NCBI RefSeq assembly: GCF_023374055.1
Contig: NZ_JAMBEP010000002.1
Coordinates: forward strand, 1 to 64,000
Reading direction: 5' to 3'
Source of the DNA: Luteimonas galliterrae
GTDB lineage: Bacteria > Pseudomonadota > Gammaproteobacteria > Xanthomonadales > Xanthomonadaceae
Length of the DNA: 64,000 nucleotides
Part shown: positions 26,708 through 36,036 of the stretch, piece by piece
Layout: each line of letters begins with the position of its first letter
Numbering within the stretch: the first letter of the stretch is position 1
Translations under genes and position numbers: made by a program
The notes under the pieces: generated by a model
What the model saw: only the letters and a program-made list of their open reading frames with translations
Told to the model about the DNA's origin: nothing
Databases searched by the model: none

Positions 26708-28759
26708 TCAACCGCCCAGGCTGGCGTCCTTGAGCCGCCGAATCTGGTCCCGCACCTGCGCCGCAGCCTCGAACTCCAGGTCGCGGGCATGCTGGTACAT
26801 CTGCTGCTCCAGGGCCTTGAGCCGCTGCGCGAACTTGGCCGGGTCCAGCGCTGCGTACTCTTCTGCTTCCTCGGCCACGCGCCTGGCCGCCTTGCGCTCG
26901 CCGCGGCCCCGGCCCCGGCCGCCCTGGCTCTCGCCGTCGTCGCGGGCGCCTTCCATCACGTCCATCACCGCGCGGACTACGCTTTGCGGGGTGATGCCGT
27001 GCTCGGTGTTGTATTCGATCTGGCGCTCGCGGCGACGGTCGGTTTCATCGATGGCGCGCTTCATCGAATCGGTCATGCGATCGGCGTACAGGATCGCCTT
27101 GCCGCGGATGTTGCGCGCCGCGCGGCCGATGGTCTGGATCAGCGAGCCGGTCGAACGCAGGAAGCCTTCCTTGTCCGCATCCAGGATCGCCACCAGCGAT
27201 ACCTCCGGCATGTCCAGGCCCTCGCGCAGCAGGTTGATGCCCACCAGCACGTCGAACTTGCCCAGCCGCAGGTCGCGGATGATCTCAACGCGCTCGACCG
27301 TATCCACGTCCGAATGCAGATAGCGCACGCGCACGTTGTGCTCGCCGAGGTATTCGGTGAGGTTCTCGGCCATGCGCTTGGTCAGCGTGGTGACCAGCAC
27401 GCGGTCGCCCATCGCCACGCGTTCGGTGATTTCCGACATCAGGTCGTCGACCTGGGTCGCCACCGGCCGGATCTCGACTTGCGGATCGATCAACCCGGTC
27501 GGCCGCACGACCAACTCGATCACCTGGCCTTCCGATTTGCGCTTTTCGTACGGCCCCGGCGTCGCCGAGACGAATACGCTCCGCGGCGCGCGCGCTTCCC
27601 ATTCCTCGAACTTCAGCGGCCGGTTGTCCAGCGCCGACGGCAAGCGGAACCCGAATTCGACCAGCGTCTCCTTGCGTGAGCGATCGCCTTTGTACATGGC
27701 GCCGAGCTGCGGCACGGTGACGTGCGATTCGTCGACCACCAGCAACGCGTCCGGCGGCAGGTAATCGAACAGGCACGGCGGCGGTTCGCCCGGCGCCTTG
27801 CCGGTGAGGTGGCGCGAATAGTTTTCGATGCCCGAGCAATAGCCGACCTCGTTCATCATCTCCAGGTCGAACTGCGTGCGCTGCGCGAGGCGTTGCGCCT
27901 CGACTAGCTTGTTGGCCGCGTACAGCTGCTCGAGCCGCTCCTTCAGCTCGATCTTGATCGTCTCGATGGCCGACAGCGTGCGTTCTCGGGTCGTCGCGTA
28001 GTGCGTCTTCGGGTAGACCGTATAGCGCTGCAGCTGGCGCAGGGTTTCGCCGGTGAGCGGGTCGAACATGCTCAGCTTCTCGACTTCGCCGTCGAACAGC
28101 TCGATCCGCAGCGCTTCGGCGTCGCTTTCCGCCGGATGCACATCGACCACCTCGCCGCGCACGCGGAACGTGCCGCGCTGCAGCTCGTATTCGTTGCGCG
28201 TGTACTGCAGATAGATCAGGTGACGGATCAAGTCCTGCTGGTTCATCCGCTCGCCGCGCGACAGGATCAGCCGCAGCGAAAGATAGTCTTCCGGCGAACC
28301 CAGGCCGTAGATCGCCGACACCGTCGCCACCACGATCGCATCGCGCCGCGAAAGCAACGATTTGGTGGCCGCCAGGCGCATCTGCTCGATGTGCTCGTTC
28401 ATCGAACTGTCCTTCTCGATGAACGTATCCGTCGAAGGCATATACGCCTCGGGCTGGTAATAGTCGTAATAGCTGACGAAGTATTCAACCGCGTTGTTCG
28501 GAAAGAACGCCTTGAACTCGCCGTACAGCTGGGCCGCCAGCGTCTTGTTCGGCGCCATCACGATCGTCGGCTTCTGGATCGCCTGGATCATGTTGGCGAT
28601 GGTGTAGGTCTTGCCCGAACCGGTGACGCCGAGCAGGGTCTGGTTGGCCAGGCCCGATTCGAAACCGTCGATCAGTTTGGCGATCGCCTGCGGCTGGTCT
28701 CCGGCGGGCGAATACGGGGCCACCAGCTGGAAGCCGGCGGGCTGGGCGAGATCGTTCAT
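26708..28759 (-). CDS. uvrB: Excinuclease ABC subunit B
   Basis: DNA damage recognition helicase of nucleotide excision repair, acting with UvrA and UvrC. 683 aa. Walker A is in [17 protein letters not shown]; the YYQPEAYMP beta-hairpin region, DESHVTVPQ (Walker B type) and QTIGRAARN (motif VI) are present; the C-terminal UVR domain ([16 protein letters not shown]) binds UvrC. The start at MNDLAQP is chosen by alignment to the usual first residues before [11 protein letters not shown]; an ATG 18 bases upstream is also possible. Confidence 0.97.
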   Translation of the reverse strand: MNDLAQPAGFQLVAPYSPAGDQPQAIAKLIDGFESGLANQTLLGVTGSGKTYTIANMIQAIQKPTIVMAPNKTLAAQLYGEFKAFFPNNAVEYFVSYYDYYQPEAYMPSTDTFIEKDSSMNEHIEQMRLAATKSLLSRRDAIVVATVSAIYGLGSPEDYLSLRLILSRGERMNQQDLIRHLIYLQYTRNEYELQRGTFRVRGEVVDVHPAESDAEALRIELFDGEVEKLSMFDPLTGETLRQLQRYTVYPKTHYATTRERTLSAIETIKIELKERLEQLYAANKLVEAQRLAQRTQFDLEMMNEVGYCSGIENYSRHLTGKAPGEPPPCLFDYLPPDALLVVDESHVTVPQLGAMYKGDRSRKETLVEFGFRLPSALDNRPLKFEEWEARAPRSVFVSATPGPYEKRKSEGQVIELVVRPTGLIDPQVEIRPVATQVDDLMSEITERVAMGDRVLVTTLTKRMAENLTEYLGEHNVRVRYLHSDVDTVERVEIIRDLRLGKFDVLVGINLLREGLDMPEVSLVAILDADKEGFLRSTGSLIQTIGRAARNIRGKAILYADRMTDSMKRAIDETDRRRERQIEYNTEHGITPQSVVRAVMDVMEGARDDGESQGGRGRGRGERKAARRVAEEAEEYAALDPAKFAQRLKALEQQMYQHARDLEFEAAAQVRDQIRRLKDASLGG

Positions 28760-28910
28760 GGAGGACAGTTCGAGCATCTTTTCGAGTTTAGCCGGAACGT
28801 CAAGATGGGGGCGCGGACGGCCTTTTCCTACCCCGCTGTCGGCGCAGCACCGATAGGCCGCAAGCCTCCCAAGACCGAGCCTGCTTGCAATATCGGCATC
28901 GAATCTGAAC

Positions 28911-29447
28911 ATGGAACGCAAGGCCGGTTTCACGCTGCTGGAAGCCATGGTCGTGATGGCCATCGTCGCGATCGTCGCCACGCTCGGCTTGCCGGCCTTC
29001 AATGGCGCGCTGCAACGCGTCCGCACCGCGACCGCGCTTTCCATGCTGACCGCATCGTTGGCCTCGGCCCGCAGCGCCGCATTGCTGCGCCACCAAGCGG
29101 TGTCGGTCTGCCCTAGCCAGGATCAGCTCGCATGCCGCTACGATTTGGTCTGGGAGGAGGGCTGGATCGTGTTCGTGGATGCCCACAAGACCGGACAGCC
29201 CAGTAGCCCCGCCGACATCCTGCGCGTTGGCGACCCCTTGAGCCGCAGCCTGATTCTGCGTACCACCCCGGGCCGCCATCGCGCCCGCTTTCAGCCGGAC
29301 GGCCGCTCGACCGGCAGCACGCTCACCTTGAGCCTTTGCACCAAAGACGGACATCACCCTCTGGGCCAGGTCATCCTCAACAATTGGGGTCGCCCCCGCA
29401 GCGTCAGGGATCCCGCCCAGGATCCGACATGCGCCAAAGCCAAGTGA
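28911..29447 (+). CDS. Solitary GspH/FimT-type pseudopilin
   Basis: A 178-aa type IV pilin-like protein. The prepilin peptidase site is [13 protein letters not shown] with Glu at position +5, followed by a hydrophobic helix ([10 protein letters not shown]) and a globular GspH domain with paired cysteines (CPSQDQLAC). It is divergent from uvrB and not in the pilin operon at 45-52 kb, which has its own FimT. It may supply a minor pilin for type IV pili, competence or T2SS. Confidence 0.85.
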   Translation: MERKAGFTLLEAMVVMAIVAIVATLGLPAFNGALQRVRTATALSMLTASLASARSAALLRHQAVSVCPSQDQLACRYDLVWEEGWIVFVDAHKTGQPSSPADILRVGDPLSRSLILRTTPGRHRARFQPDGRSTGSTLTLSLCTKDGHHPLGQVILNNWGRPRSVRDPAQDPTCAKAK

Positions 29448-29560
29448 GCCCTGCGGCCAGATGTAAGCTTCCATGGCTGTTAGGAGAGTCCCAGTGCGGG
29501 AAATGCCCCGCAAACAACCTGCATGTCGCATCCCCTTGGGCGGACATCGTCTACGTGATT

Positions 29561-29591
29561 AAAAAGGCCCTGCGGAAAGTCCACAGGGCCT
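29561..29591 (-). terminator. Terminator downstream of tRNA-Asn
   Basis: On the minus strand aggccctgtgg-actttcc-gcagggcctttttaat: a 10-bp stem and T-run about 20 bases after the tRNA. The plus-strand side has an A-run, so it may also serve the converging pilin gene. Confidence 0.88.
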
Positions 29592-29609
29592 CTAGATACG
29601 GCACAAAAT

Positions 29610-29686
29610 TGGCGCCCGAAGTTGGACTCGAACCAACGACCCCCTGATTAACAGTCAAGTGCTCTAACCGGCTGAGCTATTCGGGC
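29610..29686 (-). tRNA. tRNA-Asn, anticodon GUU
   Basis: 77 nt with encoded CCA. Acceptor GCCCGAA/TTCGGGC with discriminator G; D arm TAGCTCAGCCGGTTAGAGC; anticodon stem CTTGA/TCAGG encloses CTGTTAA, anticodon GTT; T arm TTGGTTCGAGTCCAA. It lies next to the type IV secretion locus, a position often used by genomic islands. Confidence 0.97.
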
Positions 29687-29839
29687 GGGGGACAGCTATT
29701 TTAGGGGGTGACGGGCCAGGGTCAAGTGGGCCACGAGGCCTTCTGTACGCATATGCGGCATCAGGCCGCCTATGGCGGCTGTGGCTTCGACCCAGATAGG
29801 CGCCAAAAACCTCGCACCCCTGCAATTCGAACCTCTGAG

Positions 29840-31561
29840 CTAACGCCTTACAACCCGGATCTCATTCGCAAGCGCTGGCTCGACGCCTCTTTCCTGGACT
29901 ACTAGATCCATCTGAGCAGTACTGATCTGCACCGACTGGCCCGCCGCCTGCGCCTTGTCCACCTGCAGCCAATTATTGGCGGGGTCATCCATCCTGCCTT
30001 GCACCGCGAATATCCCCTTTCCATCGGTACTCATGATGATGTGGTCGATTCTCGTCAAGCCATTGCTCCGAGCAGATACCGCCAGGCTAGCCGCCGCATT
30101 CACATACGCAGCTTCGCTGCTGTACCCGAGCTCATTCTTGCCCAACTGCTTCAGCTTGTCGTAGAACTGGCTATAGAGCTGGTAATCAGGATGCTCAGGC
30201 TCAGAAAGCCAAGGTGCCCGCTTGTGCTCGGTCGAAACATACCTGGCCACGCCTCCATTGCCTACCAACCTGCCAGCCATGGGCAGCATTTCATCCAGTT
30301 CGTGCGAAATGGCATGCATTACCTCATCTGCGCGCCGCGACACGTCTCGAGTTTGCAGGTACGGCGATAAATCTCTATCGCTCTTCAACAGCGGACGCGC
30401 CTCGAACAGGGGATCGCTGGCATAAAGTTTCGCGCCTCTCTTCTGCTTGTAGGCGAGATAGTCTTCGGCAGGAACCAACTCGACGCCTTCTCCACTACGC
30501 GATTGGCTAATCATGAGTTCTCCGCTGCCCGGATCTCGCAATACGAACACAATATGGTCGATCCCCTTGTATCTTCCCTTATCCCAGACCTTGTTTCCGT
30601 TATCTTCCCCAATAACCATTCCCTCTCGCAGCACTCCCATATCGATTTGGCGACCCTCGATCAGAATTCCGGACATCTGTACAGACTTACGCACAATCGA
30701 GGCCGCTGCATCCATGCCCAGGCTAAATCTGTCGGATTCTGCATACACAACCTTTCCAGCCTTAGCGTTAACCTCCGAGTAGCTAGTATTGATCATCTCA
30801 ACCGCCCACCCTGAGCAATCTATCCTTCCCGCACCGATCGCTTTCTTACCAAAGCCGTAACGGACTCTGTCGTGCTTCATAGTTAAATCATACGCCGCGC
30901 GCAGGGCTATACCTTCCTCTTCGTATCGCGGCTTTTCTTCGCGAACTGGACGAGCCTCAAGCGACGGCTCAATGCCTTTCTCCGGAATCCTAATGCGATC
31001 GAACTTTGCGGCCCAGTAACCGACAAAAGCCCGCGACATGTCTTGGTCTGACATGCGGACGAAAGCTCGATAATCCTTGCCCGTGATCATCTCGAAATCT
31101 TTGGCGCTGACGTTATTCAACATGTTCGCGCGAGTATCGCGCCTGGAAAATTGACCGCCTTCAATCGCATTCTGGATAGAGCGATAACCGGCGGCTCCTT
31201 GCTGATGTGCCAAGTACATATCCAAGCCGTCAGGCTGCTCGCGCTCGGAAAGATACGGCCGGCCGGTCATCTCATGACTTCTCGCCAATGAGCGTCTATT
31301 CTCAAGATAGAGACGCGCCGCAGCTTCGGTATTGGCGACCGGATCGAATTCCCTACCGTCGATGCCATACTGCCGCGCCGTACTCGGCACGAACTGAAAC
31401 AGCCCTTTCGCCCCATTAGGCCCACGGCTCGCCTGCTCGTCGAATCGGCCGCCCGTTTCGATAAACGCAAATCGTAAAAAATCAGCCGAGGGTATACCGT
31501 GCGCCCGTGCCTGATCTTCCACGATATTCAGAACCTCGGCCTTGGTGTAATCGCGTGACAT
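29840..31561 (-). CDS. X-T4SS effector: lytic transglycosylase + NlpC/P60-like + XVIPCD
   Basis: Predicted antibacterial toxin of 573 aa injected into rival Gram-negative cells to destroy peptidoglycan. Domain 1 (about 15-100) is SLT-like: candidate catalytic Glu35 in FIETGG, then GAKGLFQFVPSTARQYG. Domain 2 (about 215-370) resembles NlpC/P60/CHAP peptidases: Cys249 in RIDCSGWAVEMIN and His336 in GIDHIVFVLRD. Domain 3 (about 445-557) matches the Xanthomonas VirD4-interacting conserved domain: EHPDYQLYSQF, ASLAVSARSNGLTRIDHIIM, GIFAVQGRMDDP and a closing V-Q-I-S-T-A-Q. No signal peptide, as expected for direct transfer through VirD4/VirB. It is the last gene of the virB locus, 34 bases after the probable immunity gene. 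Noticeably less GC-rich than flanking genes. Confidence 0.85.
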   Translation of the reverse strand: MSRDYTKAEVLNIVEDQARAHGIPSADFLRFAFIETGGRFDEQASRGPNGAKGLFQFVPSTARQYGIDGREFDPVANTEAAARLYLENRRSLARSHEMTGRPYLSEREQPDGLDMYLAHQQGAAGYRSIQNAIEGGQFSRRDTRANMLNNVSAKDFEMITGKDYRAFVRMSDQDMSRAFVGYWAAKFDRIRIPEKGIEPSLEARPVREEKPRYEEEGIALRAAYDLTMKHDRVRYGFGKKAIGAGRIDCSGWAVEMINTSYSEVNAKAGKVVYAESDRFSLGMDAAASIVRKSVQMSGILIEGRQIDMGVLREGMVIGEDNGNKVWDKGRYKGIDHIVFVLRDPGSGELMISQSRSGEGVELVPAEDYLAYKQKRGAKLYASDPLFEARPLLKSDRDLSPYLQTRDVSRRADEVMHAISHELDEMLPMAGRLVGNGGVARYVSTEHKRAPWLSEPEHPDYQLYSQFYDKLKQLGKNELGYSSEAAYVNAAASLAVSARSNGLTRIDHIIMSTDGKGIFAVQGRMDDPANNWLQVDKAQAAGQSVQISTAQMDLVVQERGVEPALANEIRVVRR

Positions 31562-31595
31562 GCTTCATATCCTTTGACTCTCCCTGTTGAGTGGA

Positions 31596-32501
31596 CTAAC
31601 CGGCAAGCTTGTACTTCGATGTCACCTGGTCGTAGACGTACTCGTAGACATCAAGAGAATCTAACTCCCTTGTTTTTCCCCGCGTATCCACGACCCTCCC
31701 CTTCCTCACCACCCGTATAGATGGCATGGTTTCTCCCGGCCGCTGGTAAAACTCCAGTTTGCCGATGTTCACCGCACATGGCGGCAAGCCTTCGTCTTCT
31801 GACCCACCGTCTGCACAGCCGGCGCTGTTGTCTTCGCCAGTGGAGACGCTACCCAGGTACTGCCATTTATGCCGCTCTCGATTCAGAAGAAAAACTTCTG
31901 AAACGCTGATCCTGGTACCGCCTTCCAGATACCACGTAGGTACCGCCAACATGTAAACTCCACCTGCAGCCAAATGTGTAATCGGCTCATGGTTTTCCTC
32001 AATGGCATTGGCCCGTCCACGCCCACCGAAACGACCGATGCCATGTTCTTCGCTCACAAACTCCCAAACAGTGACCGATCCCTTTGGGGAAATGGCATAG
32101 GTGGCCTGTGATATTGAAACCAGATCGCCTGGCGCGGAGCCTTCTGCGCCATCGCCTGATGAAGCTTCGGTGTTATAAGCAAAACCGGTGAAATACTGGT
32201 GACCAGCTACCCGATAAGCATGTCCATACCAATAACTGACCCAGACTTCGTTGCCGATGTCATAGGACGAAGAACCGTCACCTTCCTTCTTATAGATCGC
32301 TCGCAGCACCTCCGAAGGCTCTGGAGGGGAAAGGTCTAGCGGATGCTCAACGGAAGCGGACATGGCGACTGGATTCTTGAAGGGAGAGACCGCCGCCCTG
32401 GCCTGTGCTTCGCCTTGAGTTGAGCCTGGGTTGCGATCAGCGTAACCACACGCGGGCAACACCAAAGCGAATATGAGCGTTGCGGGACTGAATTTCGTCA
32501 T
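31596..32501 (-). CDS. Lipoprotein, probable immunity protein for the adjacent effector
   Basis: 301 aa with a lipoprotein signal and lipobox LVLPAC (Cys18), so it should be exported and lipidated. The body has no family I recognise; it is rich in beta-type segments, aromatic residues and short acidic runs, with a Cys pair around GCADGGSEDEGLPPC. In Xanthomonas each periplasm-acting T4SS effector is paired with an upstream gene for a periplasmic lipoprotein inhibitor; the order, strand and 34-base spacing here fit that rule. The specific function as inhibitor of the transglycosylase or peptidase domain is inference from position. Confidence 0.7.
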   Translation of the reverse strand: MTKFSPATLIFALVLPACGYADRNPGSTQGEAQARAAVSPFKNPVAMSASVEHPLDLSPPEPSEVLRAIYKKEGDGSSSYDIGNEVWVSYWYGHAYRVAGHQYFTGFAYNTEASSGDGAEGSAPGDLVSISQATYAISPKGSVTVWEFVSEEHGIGRFGGRGRANAIEENHEPITHLAAGGVYMLAVPTWYLEGGTRISVSEVFLLNRERHKWQYLGSVSTGEDNSAGCADGGSEDEGLPPCAVNIGKLEFYQRPGETMPSIRVVRKGRVVDTRGKTRELDSLDVYEYVYDQVTSKYKLAG

Positions 32502-32771
32502 CTGCCAAGCCCTAAGTCACTTTTTATCTCTAGCAGGCAAGATCGAATGAGTAGCCTTAACATTCAATAGACAGACCCGACAGCGCAACTCATGCATGAC
32601 ATCTCTCCGTGATGCTGTCCTTCTATGACGGATATAGCTTAAAAAAGTGGCCATATCGCTGTAAAACTGAGTGTTTCAATGTCGTCGCCGGGATCTCAGC
32701 CTTAGTTTACTTTTCAGAGAAGCATTGGGTGACTGCAAGCGCCGGCGCACTGGTTCGCAGCGTTGCCAAAA
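32502..32771. promoter_or_regulatory. 270-bp A/T-rich gap between virB4 and the immunity/effector pair
   Basis: One of the longer gaps in the virB locus and visibly A/T richer than coding neighbours (for example ttaaaaaagtggccatatcgc near 32640). It probably contains an independent promoter for the immunity/effector pair, read on the minus strand. No convincing gene or hairpin was found. Confidence 0.4.
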
Positions 32772-35237
32772 TCAAAGATCGGCCACACGGCGCATGCCAC
32801 TAGAAGACTGCCTCGAACTCACCTTCCCTGATCCTTTTCGGTTGGCATAGAACGCCTCCAACCACTGCTCTGGCCGCAATTGATCAGGCGTTGAGCTGAA
32901 GCGCTGCGCCTGCTCTTCCAATACCTGGTGCATCACAGCAATGTTGTCTGTAGACGAGGAGATCACAGCCAGCGCATCGTCCATGCCACGTAGATTCAGC
33001 TGACAGACGCTAGAGCCATGACCCTGCTTGACCAAGAAGCAACGAGAGCGCTCGTCCAGCTTCACCACCACCTCGTACTCGGCTTCGGTCAGTTTGAGGC
33101 CGCCGACATAATCTTCGCGGCTGGCATTGGGATTAGGTAGCAGAATCATCGTGGCTGTCTGCTCGATGAGTGCCGACGCGATGTCGCTGGCTAGGGCATC
33201 TTCTGGGCTTTGTGTAGCAAAAATACCCAGTCCATTCTGCTTACGGATAGTCTTCTGCTTGTTCTTAGCAAACTCCTTTAGACCGCCCTCCCCGTCCAGA
33301 ATCTTCCAGAACTCGTCCATCACGTAGATTAGGCGGCGACCGTCAATCAGCGCTTCCAGCCGATGCAACAAGTAGTTGATCACCGGCACGCGAACCTCGG
33401 GGTTATCGATCAGATCGGTGTAGTCGAAGCCGATGATGTTGGCCTTCTGCAGATCGATGTGGTCCACCGGGTTGTCGAAGACCCAACCCAGCGCTTGGCC
33501 AGCGGTCCACTTGCGCAGACGAGCGAACAAACCGTCGTCGCCCAGGTTAGGTAGGCTTCTCTGGAAATTCGTCAGATTGCGCAGGCGGATAGGCGTGTCC
33601 AGCATATTACCGACAGCACGGAAGATATCCTCCTCTTCGCGCGCGCTATAACGGGGCTTGGCTGCCAGCACTTTGATCAGATCGACCAAAAAATGAATAT
33701 TTGCTTCGCTGCGATCGCAATGGAACGGATTGAAGCCGGTGGGCCGTCCGTTCTCAAGGGCTAGGTAATTGCCGCCGCAGGCGCGGACAAAGATTTCCGC
33801 ACCATGATCCTTGTCGAAGAAGAAGATAGTCGGCACAGGGTCCAGCTTCTGCACTTGACTCAACAAGAAATTGATCAGCGCCGTCTTTCCTGTACCGGAC
33901 TTGCCGATCACCAGCGTATTGGCGATGGCCTTTTCTCCCAGGGAATGCTCAGCGGGATGAGTGGCATGGAAGTTGAAGTAATACGGCTGGCCGTTGGTTG
34001 CTTGTAGCGTCGTGACGCATTCCCCCCATGGATTATTGTCCTTCTTACCAGATGCGAAGTTGTGCAGCGGCGACAGACCCAGGAAGTTCAAGGAGCTGAC
34101 GTTGGCCAGGCGAGTGCGGTATTTCCAATTGGCCGGGATCTGTGAATAGAAGGATGAGGCCACGGCCAGATCCTCCTTAGTGGAGACGAAACCAGCATTC
34201 GAAAGTTCTGCGCGCGCGGACGCAATGTTTTGCGCGAGTTTCTCTTGCGAATCGGCATACAGAGCCAGGGTAAAGTGGTATTCGCCCAAGACGAAGTTAC
34301 CGGATGCCAGCTGGTCCATAGCATGGTCCAGTTCGACGATCTGGCTGACGGCTTTGTCGCCAGAGGAGATCATCATGCCTTTGGTACGTTCCAGAACTTT
34401 CAAAGCATCCTGACGACCGATAGGACTGAATGAATGCGTTATGGTGTAATCGAAATCGAGGTATTTCAGGCCATTGAGGATCCCTGGATAAGTGCCGTCA
34501 GCATATTCTTTGATATTGAGGATGGCACCGAAGTGATTCTTGCCGTGCGGCGTGTTAATGATGAAATCGCCGGTCTTGCTGGAAAACATATGCCGGCTCA
34601 CCGGTAGGTAGGCATTGATCGGCGCGTTCAGCACCGGCACCGGCTCATCCAGGCGGTTGAGCAGATAGCCGAACAGTTCCAAGGCCTCCGAGAATACTGT
34701 GCCGTTGCGCGATTCGTAGATGCCCAGGCGGTAGGGCGAATAGTCCTTTAGCACCGCCTCCACGCTATCCGCCAGTTCGTGGATCTTGGCGATAGCTTGG
34801 TGCTGCTCGGATTGGAGCTGGGTAATGTCCGCCGATTTTTCGACGAATCGCTTACCCACCACCACCGGCCGGTAGATCATGGTTAGGTATAGCTCGTTCT
34901 GCATGATCTTCTGCGCCGAAAGTGCCTGGTAATACGCATCAGACAGGGCCTGGTTGAAGGTCTGTCCAAAACGACTACTCGTCTCGATGCGTCGCCTACG
35001 TCGAACGTCATGCGCCCAGAATGCGACATTGACGAAATCCGGCGCTCGCAAAGTCTGCAGCATACGGTTGAAAGCGTTGTGGCGGTGCTCGATATCCCAT
35101 TCTTCCCGCCCTACGAATGGAAGTCCGCCCAGATGCCAAACCAGCAGGTAGTCGCCTCCGGTCGTTTTAAGTACCGAAGGCGACACGTGCGTAGACAGGG
35201 GTACGAATTCGGCGATTGCAGCGTCCGGGCTGAACAC
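32772..35237 (-). CDS. virB4: Type IV secretion ATPase VirB4
   Basis: Inner-membrane-associated ATPase driving assembly and transport. 821 aa, full length. Walker A GKSGTGKT at 445-452; Walker B region RRLIYVMDEFWKIL; a later IFATQSPEDAL segment is typical of VirB4/TraC. The N-terminal CagE/TrbE/VirB domain occupies about 170-390. The start is 3 bases downstream of virB3. Function as the main energiser of the secretion system is secure. Confidence 0.96.
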   Translation of the reverse strand: MFSPDAAIAEFVPLSTHVSPSVLKTTGGDYLLVWHLGGLPFVGREEWDIEHRHNAFNRMLQTLRAPDFVNVAFWAHDVRRRRRIETSSRFGQTFNQALSDAYYQALSAQKIMQNELYLTMIYRPVVVGKRFVEKSADITQLQSEQHQAIAKIHELADSVEAVLKDYSPYRLGIYESRNGTVFSEALELFGYLLNRLDEPVPVLNAPINAYLPVSRHMFSSKTGDFIINTPHGKNHFGAILNIKEYADGTYPGILNGLKYLDFDYTITHSFSPIGRQDALKVLERTKGMMISSGDKAVSQIVELDHAMDQLASGNFVLGEYHFTLALYADSQEKLAQNIASARAELSNAGFVSTKEDLAVASSFYSQIPANWKYRTRLANVSSLNFLGLSPLHNFASGKKDNNPWGECVTTLQATNGQPYYFNFHATHPAEHSLGEKAIANTLVIGKSGTGKTALINFLLSQVQKLDPVPTIFFFDKDHGAEIFVRACGGNYLALENGRPTGFNPFHCDRSEANIHFLVDLIKVLAAKPRYSAREEEDIFRAVGNMLDTPIRLRNLTNFQRSLPNLGDDGLFARLRKWTAGQALGWVFDNPVDHIDLQKANIIGFDYTDLIDNPEVRVPVINYLLHRLEALIDGRRLIYVMDEFWKILDGEGGLKEFAKNKQKTIRKQNGLGIFATQSPEDALASDIASALIEQTATMILLPNPNASREDYVGGLKLTEAEYEVVVKLDERSRCFLVKQGHGSSVCQLNLRGMDDALAVISSSTDNIAVMHQVLEEQAQRFSSTPDQLRPEQWLEAFYANRKGSGKVSSRQSSSGMRRVADL

Positions 35238-35240
35238 GGG

Positions 35241-35594
35241 TTATCTCCTGGTTGCTCGCTTTGAGGGCAGCTGACGGACCGAAGCAACATCTGCCGCACC
35301 TGGCCTGGGGCGATAGGCGTTCGGCGAGAACACCCACATACCGGCATTGCGATTCAAGTTCTTCGCCTTGAACTTGAACTGCCAGCGCAGGCCCAACAGG
35401 CGGAAGACCATTTCGTCTCGGCGCGCCATCTGCCGCATCACGAAGATCACAGGCGGGATCAGTAACAACAGGAACATATCGAAGTACATCGCCAGCAACA
35501 GACACGACCCGGCACCGATGAAGAACGGCACATAAGGCACGCCCATGAACATGGCCGGACGCGTACAGCCGCGGAAGAGCGCGTTCCTATGCAT
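35241..35594 (-). CDS. virB3: Type IV secretion protein VirB3
   Basis: 117-aa inner-membrane protein. N-terminal LFRGCTRPAMFMGVPYVPFF is the VirB3 signature, followed by two hydrophobic segments (about 20-55) and a basic C-terminal tail. Its start overlaps the virB2 stop by 8 bases and it is followed at 3 bases by virB4, the partner with which VirB3 works or is even fused in some systems. Confidence 0.93.
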   Translation of the reverse strand: MHRNALFRGCTRPAMFMGVPYVPFFIGAGSCLLLAMYFDMFLLLLIPPVIFVMRQMARRDEMVFRLLGLRWQFKFKAKNLNRNAGMWVFSPNAYRPRPGAADVASVRQLPSKRATRR

Positions 35595-35979
35595 ATAGCG
35601 CGTTGAGAACGCCGGTCAGCATGGCGGTGTCCAGACTGTTGTCGCCGATCAGCATCTTGGCGATCTGAGCGGCGGCGCCTACCAAGAACCCACCGATCAG
35701 GATCGGCGCGACATCGGAAATGCGTTTATGGGCGAAGGCGATCTGGTAGCCGGCGAAAACGACCGCAATGGTCACTACCGCGATCGATGCGATATTGAGC
35801 AGACCGTTGATGCTTTTGAAGAAGCGCGTCACCTCTCCTTCTGCGTCGCCGCCAGGCGGGGCGCCTGCCATCGCCAATTCGGGGATCGCCAGGGCCGCTA
35901 CCAAGCAAAAAGCGCTGGCCATTGTCCGCAATTGGCTCGGGCTGACCGCATGATGATTCGCATGGCTGAGAAATTTCAT
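35587..35979 (-). CDS. virB2: T4SS major pilin VirB2
   Basis: 130-aa pilin precursor. A signal segment ending ELAMA-GAPP is followed by two long hydrophobic helices (LLNIASIAVVTIAVVFAGYQ and the segment from APILIGGFLVGAAAQ), the standard VirB2 hairpin. It would polymerise into the extracellular filament together with VirB5. Sits between virB1 and virB3. Confidence 0.93.
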   Translation of the reverse strand: MKFLSHANHHAVSPSQLRTMASAFCLVAALAIPELAMAGAPPGGDAEGEVTRFFKSINGLLNIASIAVVTIAVVFAGYQIAFAHKRISDVAPILIGGFLVGAAAQIAKMLIGDNSLDTAMLTGVLNALYA

Positions 35980-36036
35980 CGAGATTCTCCTATGGTTTCG
36001 AGGTAGGGGTCGGTAACGGGTACGCTGACGATGCGG

